NCBI RefSeq assembly: GCF_030269365.1
Contig: NZ_BSTF01000020.1
Location: 62,001-126,000 of the forward strand
Source of the DNA: Lentzea sp. NBRC 102530
GTDB lineage: Bacteria > Actinomycetota > Actinomycetes > Mycobacteriales > Pseudonocardiaceae
DNA: 64,000 bases
Direction: 5' to 3'
The position numbers were made by a program, and so were the translations under genes. The notes beneath the pieces are model-generated. The model had not been told where the DNA came from and made no database searches. It worked only from the letters and a program-made list of their open reading frames with translations. Positions 59,641 through 64,000 of the stretch are shown here, piece after piece; the first letter of the stretch is position 1; every line of letters begins with the position of its first letter.

Positions 59641-62600
59641 GCCGCAGCCGCGCCTCCCACAGCGGGTCCTCGCCGCCGGACAGCGGGTGCCGGAACCCGT
59701 CGGAGACGTTCCAGTACCGCACGGTCCCGTCCAGCGACCCGGTCACGGCCGCGCCGAACGGGGACCACAGCGCGGCGGTCACCGAGTCGTCGTGGCCGAT
59801 CAACGCCGTGCGCTGGCCGCCCGTGTACGGGTCCCAGACGCGGGCCGTGCGGTCCTTCGACGCGGTCAGCAGGCTGCGGCCGTCCGGAGACCACGCCAAG
59901 GCGTTGATCTCGTTCGTGTGGCCGCGCAGCTCACCTATCTCGGTCAGCGAGTCGTCCATCCGCAGCAGCACCACCGTGCCGTCCGTGCACCCTGCCGCCA
60001 GGAGGTCCGTGTCCGGGTGCCAGGCGGCGGAGGTGAAGCGCTTGCCCCTGCCGAACGCGCACAGCGTGCGGTCCAGCGAGTTCACCGTGATCAGGTCGTC
60101 CTCCCCGGCGACGGCGAACACCCGCCGGTTGCGATGCCACGACACCGCGCGCAGCACACCGGAGTGCCGCGTCCACGCTCCCGGTGGCAGCGGGTCGCCG
60201 GACCGGTCGTAGAGCCGCGGCGACCAGTCGCGATCACGGGACACCACGGCCAGCACACCGCCGTCCGACGACCAGCGCACGTCCGTGATCGCGTCCGTCC
60301 AGTCGGTCAGCCGCCGCATCTCGGCCGTGAGGCCGTCGGTGATCGAGACCGATCCGTCGGTGCAGCCGATCGCGAGCCGCCCGCCGTCGGCCGACCACGC
60401 CAGCGCCTCCGGCCAGCCGTCGTAGAACTTGCCGCCGACGGGGTTGTAGCCGTACCCCGCGAACGGCCTCGGCTCGACGATGAGGTGCCCCACCGTGAGC
60501 TCGTCGTGCCGCGGACTCCACGCCAAGGCGCGTACCGGGTGCTCCACGTCGATCGAGTTGTTCTCGTCGGGTTCGGAGCCGATCTTCCACGTGCGGTGCG
60601 TGCCGTCGTCGGAGACCGTCGCCAGCCGATCACCCTCGTGCGACCACGCGACGTCGCACACGTCGCGCTGGTGGCCGCGCAGGCACAGCAGGTCGGCGCC
60701 GGAGTCGGCGTCCCAGATCCGCACGGTGCCGTCGGCCGACGCCGTGGCGATCCGCGACCCGCCCGGTGACCACGCGACCCGGTGCACCTGGTCGAGGTGC
60801 CCGGTCAGGTCCTGTTGCCCGCGCGCGTGGTTCACGACGGCCTTGGCGTCCGGGCCGCCGCTCACGAACACCCTCGGACGCAACGGGTGGAAGCGCACCG
60901 ACCGCACCGCCGACGACGCCACCTGCACGGTCGTCCGTCGCGGTCCGCCGGGTTTGCGCAGGTCGATCATGCCGTCGTCGCGCGCGCTCGCGACGAGGTT
61001 GTTGGACGCGATGTCGGCGTCCCACAGGGGCACCGGGTTGCCGAGCTTGTCGAGGTTCACGATCTCGTCGACGGGGTTGCTGCCGCCGTCGACCTCCCAC
61101 AGGTAAGCGACGCCGTTCTCGCACGCGACCAGCACGCGGCTGCCGTCCGTGTCGAAGCGCACGGACCGGGGGCGGTGCCGGAGCTTGATCACCCGGATCT
61201 CCTGGTGCGTCCACGCCGACCACAGCCGCAGCGTGAGGTCGGTGGCGACGGACGCGATGACGTCGCCCTTGGGGGACCAGGCGACCGAACGCACCCAGCC
61301 GGGGCCGTCGCCGTGGCGCTCCCGGCCGTGCGTGAAGACGTGCACGCAGGCGCCCGTTTCCGCGTCCCACAGCCGGACCGTGCCGTCCTTGGAGCCGGTC
61401 ACGACGGTGGTGTCGTCCGGCGACCAGTCGACGCCCCAGATGCCGTCCTCATGACCCGTGAACGAGCGGTGCAGGTGCGTTGCGGCTATGGCGCGCAACA
61501 GACTTCTGCGCCAGCCCGTCAGATCAGGTGCGTGGAGCAGCAACCGCACCGCGTCGTCGTCTCCGGCCAGAGCGCGCAGCACCTCGTCCGGGGTGAGCCG
61601 GTCCGACCTGTGCACCTCGTCGTTCATCCGCTGCTGCAACGACTGGCGCAGCAGCTGCATCGCGTTGCCGGAGAAGTGCAGCCCTGCCAACGTTTCCTCG
61701 AGTTCGGGCCACCGGTTGTCGTTCGGTGCCAACACGTTCAGCAGTGACGAGAGCCGTGACGGCGCGATGACCTGGTCGGGGTGCTTGACCCAGTCCGCCG
61801 CGATGTCCTCCACCTCACGCCGGGCGCGCAGGCCGACGTGGTCGCGTTCCAGCTCCTCCTGCAGCTGCGGCCAGTGCAGGAACAGGCTCTCGTGCGCGAC
61901 CTCGATGGTCTGACGCGTCGCCGTGAGCACGCGGTTGGTGATGAACGGGTCGAGCAGCCGCCGGTCCTCGGCCGGCACCTCGTCCATCGCGAGCGCGCGA
62001 CGGGTGAACTTGCCCGACTCGTCCACCGCGACCAGCCTGCGCAACGTCCGCAGCACGCGGCGTTCGGCCTCGTGCAGCGGCGGCCACGAACCGTCCTCGT
62101 CGCGCACCAGGTCACGGGCCATCGCGAACGCCTCGTCGGCTTGCCTTCGCAGCACGTCCATCACCCGGCCCGACGCCACGTACTCGGCTCGTGTGATGGG
62201 CCTCGGGGTGCGTTTGCCGTCCGGGTTCACGTGCCGCCACAGGTTCTCCAGCGCGAACGCCAACAGGGGCAACGATTCGCGGCTCGCGTCCTCTTGGATC
62301 AAACCCAACGCGGAGTCGTCGACGTTCCAGCCGAAGGAACGCAACGGGCCGTTCACGACCATCGGGATTTCCGCCTTGGTCAACGGTGTGACCAGGAAAT
62401 CGTCGCGCAAGAGAGGGGCGAAGTCTTCGCGGCGCATGAGTTCATCGAGGAAATCAGCGCGAACCGTGTACACGACCCATGCCTCGCCACGGCTTGCTGC
62501 CACGAGTCTGCGCACTAAGTCCGCAGACTCGCTCATTAAGAGCTCCTCGGCCTGGTCAAGCACGACCAGTCGTCTGCCCGGTCCTTCGATCTCGGGCAGC

Positions 62601-63271
62601 ACGCCCTGAGACGGCGTCACCGGTCCGATGATCGTCCAGCCCTCGCGGCGCAGGAGAGGGATCAGACCGGCCCGGACCAGCGATGACTTGCCCGCACCGG
62701 ACGGACCGATGACGGCCATCGCGCCGTGCGTGCGTCGACCGAGCAACGGCTCCGCGAGACGTTGGACGTCGTCGTCGCGTCCGAAGAAGAGGGATGCCTG
62801 GTGTTCGTCGAACGCCTTCAAACCGGGGAACGGCGACGAGAGAGGAGCAGCCTTGGTGACGCCCGCGTGTTCCAGGACCTTCAACGCCGTGTCACGCGCC
62901 GCGGCCAATGACTCGGGAGAGGTGGCATCGACGCGTTGTGCCTGGAGGTCGTTGAGGACCGCACGATTCTGCGACCGCGCGCTGAAGAACTCGACGCACG
63001 GCGAGTGCGGCTTGCGCTCGCGGAAGACCGACGACTCCCAGATGCACCACTCGGAGAACGAGCCCGGCGACGTCACGACGATCAGGGCGTCGGCGCCCAG
63101 CAGCTCCCGGCGCAGGCTGTCCTTCCAGGGCAGTGACACGTCGGGTCCGGAACCGGGCGCGGTGTAGGCGTGCACGTCCTCGAAGCCCGCGGCCAGCAGG
63201 GCGTCGCGCAGGTACAGCGCGATCTCGCCGCCCTCGTCGTGCCCGTGGTAGCTGAGGAAGATTCGCCCCAT
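59633..63271 (-). CDS. TIR-STAND NTPase-WD40 protein, putative defence sensor
   Basis: The 1212-residue protein has three parts. First is an N-terminal TIR domain (about 1-140: IFLSYHGHDEG, then SEWCIWE with the catalytic-type Glu79). A STAND NTPase of the nSTAND1 type (about 148-580) follows, with PFPGLKAFDEHQASLFFGRD, Walker A GPSGAGKSS (189-197) and VVLDQAEELL (Walker B). Last are about 14 WD40 repeats (603-1205), enough for two seven-bladed propellers. This layout is that of prokaryotic NLR-like sensors in which ligand binding triggers TIR NADase. ATG 63271 is preferred; ATG 63280 is close. It lies apart from known defence genes. Confidence 0.88.
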   Translation of the reverse strand: MGRIFLSYHGHDEGGEIALYLRDALLAAGFEDVHAYTAPGSGPDVSLPWKDSLRRELLGADALIVVTSPGSFSEWCIWESSVFRERKPHSPCVEFFSARSQNRAVLNDLQAQRVDATSPESLAAARDTALKVLEHAGVTKAAPLSSPFPGLKAFDEHQASLFFGRDDDVQRLAEPLLGRRTHGAMAVIGPSGAGKSSLVRAGLIPLLRREGWTIIGPVTPSQGVLPEIEGPGRRLVVLDQAEELLMSESADLVRRLVAASRGEAWVVYTVRADFLDELMRREDFAPLLRDDFLVTPLTKAEIPMVVNGPLRSFGWNVDDSALGLIQEDASRESLPLLAFALENLWRHVNPDGKRTPRPITRAEYVASGRVMDVLRRQADEAFAMARDLVRDEDGSWPPLHEAERRVLRTLRRLVAVDESGKFTRRALAMDEVPAEDRRLLDPFITNRVLTATRQTIEVAHESLFLHWPQLQEELERDHVGLRARREVEDIAADWVKHPDQVIAPSRLSSLLNVLAPNDNRWPELEETLAGLHFSGNAMQLLRQSLQQRMNDEVHRSDRLTPDEVLRALAGDDDAVRLLLHAPDLTGWRRSLLRAIAATHLHRSFTGHEDGIWGVDWSPDDTTVVTGSKDGTVRLWDAETGACVHVFTHGRERHGDGPGWVRSVAWSPKGDVIASVATDLTLRLWSAWTHQEIRVIKLRHRPRSVRFDTDGSRVLVACENGVAYLWEVDGGSNPVDEIVNLDKLGNPVPLWDADIASNNLVASARDDGMIDLRKPGGPRRTTVQVASSAVRSVRFHPLRPRVFVSGGPDAKAVVNHARGQQDLTGHLDQVHRVAWSPGGSRIATASADGTVRIWDADSGADLLCLRGHQRDVCDVAWSHEGDRLATVSDDGTHRTWKIGSEPDENNSIDVEHPVRALAWSPRHDELTVGHLIVEPRPFAGYGYNPVGGKFYDGWPEALAWSADGGRLAIGCTDGSVSITDGLTAEMRRLTDWTDAITDVRWSSDGGVLAVVSRDRDWSPRLYDRSGDPLPPGAWTRHSGVLRAVSWHRNRRVFAVAGEDDLITVNSLDRTLCAFGRGKRFTSAAWHPDTDLLAAGCTDGTVVLLRMDDSLTEIGELRGHTNEINALAWSPDGRSLLTASKDRTARVWDPYTGGQRTALIGHDDSVTAALWSPFGAAVTGSLDGTVRYWNVSDGFRHPLSGGEDPLWEARLRLS

Positions 63272-63342
63272 GAGCTGCATCCTGCATCACGAGCTGGGGA
63301 GGCACACCGGGCCGGACGACGTGAACGGCTAGTCTGGACGAC

Positions 63343-64000
63343 GTGTTCTCCACGCTTTCCGACCGGCTGACCACGGTTCTGCAGGGCCTTCGCGGCAAGG
63401 GCAGGCTCAGCGACGCCGACATCGACGCGACCGCCCGCGAGATCAGGGTCGCCCTGCTCGAGGCCGACGTCGCGCTGCCCGTCGTCCGCAACTTCATCGC
63501 GAAGGTGAAGGAACGGGCCAAGGGTTCCGAGGTCCACCAGGCGCTGAACCCGGCGCAGCAGGTCGTGAAGATCGTCAACGAGGAGCTCGTCAACGTCCTC
63601 GGCGGCGAAACGCGCCGGCTGAACCTGGCCAAGAACCCGCCCTCGGTGATCATGCTGGCGGGTCTGCAGGGTGCCGGTAAGACGACGCTCGCGGGCAAGC
63701 TGGCCAAGTGGCTCAAGGGCCAGGGCCACACCCCGCTGCTCGTCGCGGCCGACCTGCAGCGCCCGAACGCCGTCACGCAGCTCCAGGTCGTCGGTGAGCG
63801 CGCGGGCGTGCCCGTGTTCGCCCCCGAGCCCGGCAACGGCGTCGGCAACCCCGTCGAGGTCTCGCGCCTCGGCATCGCGGAGGCCAAGGCCAAGCAGCAC
63901 GACATCGTCCTCGTCGACACGGCCGGCCGGCTCGGTGTCGACGAGGAGATGATGCAGCAGGCCATCGACATCCGGGCCGCGGTGAACCCGGACGAGATCC
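63343..64000 (+). CDS. ffh: Signal recognition particle protein Ffh, 5' part
   Basis: Only the first 219 codons are in the window. The product begins VFSTLSDRLTTVLQGLRGKG and carries the N domain and G domain of the SRP GTPase: P-loop MLAGLQGAGKTTLAGKLA, AADLQRPNAVTQL and VDTAGRLGVDEEMM. With 4.5S RNA it binds signal peptides of membrane proteins and docks to FtsY. GTG 63343 gives the family-standard N-terminus. In M. tuberculosis ffh is likewise just after glnD; here three genes intervene. It is divergent from the TIR-STAND gene, about 70 bp apart. Confidence 0.94.
   Translation, partial: MFSTLSDRLTTVLQGLRGKGRLSDADIDATAREIRVALLEADVALPVVRNFIAKVKERAKGSEVHQALNPAQQVVKIVNEELVNVLGGETRRLNLAKNPPSVIMLAGLQGAGKTTLAGKLAKWLKGQGHTPLLVAADLQRPNAVTQLQVVGERAGVPVFAPEPGNGVGNPVEVSRLGIAEAKAKQHDIVLVDTAGRLGVDEEMMQQAIDIRAAVNPDEI

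Noticed and set aside
1..64000. Insertion sequences, prophage or tRNA-linked integration
   Set aside because: I saw no transposase, integrase or phage structural gene, and no tRNA cloverleaf or att-like direct repeat at the borders of the accessory regions.

Overview
The window is high-GC DNA with short operons, many GTG starts and frequent ATGA/GTGA stop-start overlaps. This points to an actinomycete, most likely of the Pseudonocardiales (Lentzea/Saccharothrix/Amycolatopsis-like); this placement is inference. The strongest support is gene order. The series pyc, rsmD, coaD, sepIVA, DUF177, rpmF, rnc, mutM, acyP, smc, ftsY, then amt, glnK, glnD and ffh matches, as I remember it, the Mycobacterium tuberculosis Rv2967c to Rv2916c block, with extra genes inserted between the anchors.

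Layout. 1-10.8 kb is housekeeping: the 5' part of a DivIVA-like gene, pyruvate carboxylase, a metallo-beta-lactamase-fold hydrolase, a zinc-ribbon protein, rsmD, coaD, an acetyltransferase, sepIVA, DUF177-rpmF-rnc, a 66-residue unknown, and mutM. 10.8-11.6 kb has no gene; it carries a degenerate 52-bp tandem repeat, a large nested inverted repeat and a palindrome in front of a PadR gene. 11.6-20.8 kb is accessory and regulatory: PadR plus a membrane protein, a MarR gene, a KdpDE pair without KdpFABC, two Pro/Thr-rich single-span membrane proteins beside a secreted CAP protein, acyP, and a SigL-like ECF sigma/anti-sigma pair with a probable autoregulated leaderless promoter. 20.8-31.2 kb holds smc, an acyltransferase, small unknowns, a tandem GNAT protein, anmK with a sodium symporter, and ftsY.

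31.4-50.5 kb lies between ftsY and amt, genes that adjoin in mycobacteria. It contains a two-gene deoxysugar cassette (3-dehydratase and glycosyltransferase), an IclR regulator divergent from malate synthase and a CitE-like protein, an Imm1-like immunity protein, a polytopic NACHT ATPase, a flavoprotein, and a nearly complete purine-to-glycerate pathway: uraD-uricase on one strand and hyi-glxR-gcl-glxK-allB-alc on the other. Urate goes to allantoin, allantoate and glyoxylate. Glyoxylate then enters central metabolism through Gcl/GlxR/GlxK or malate synthase. HIU hydrolase and ureidoglycolate lyase are not in the window.

50.5-53.6 kb holds two tandem secreted serine peptidases. 53.7-57.9 kb is the nitrogen operon amt-glnK-glnD with well-spaced GlnR-type boxes. 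It is followed by 0.6 kb of repeats, a P-loop protein, a HAD protein, a large TIR-STAND-WD40 protein on the minus strand, and the start of ffh. The best candidates for undescribed biology are the TIR-STAND-WD40 protein, the nine-span NACHT protein with an extracytoplasmic domain, and a glyoxylate carboligase carrying Glu where the E. coli enzyme is known for Val51.
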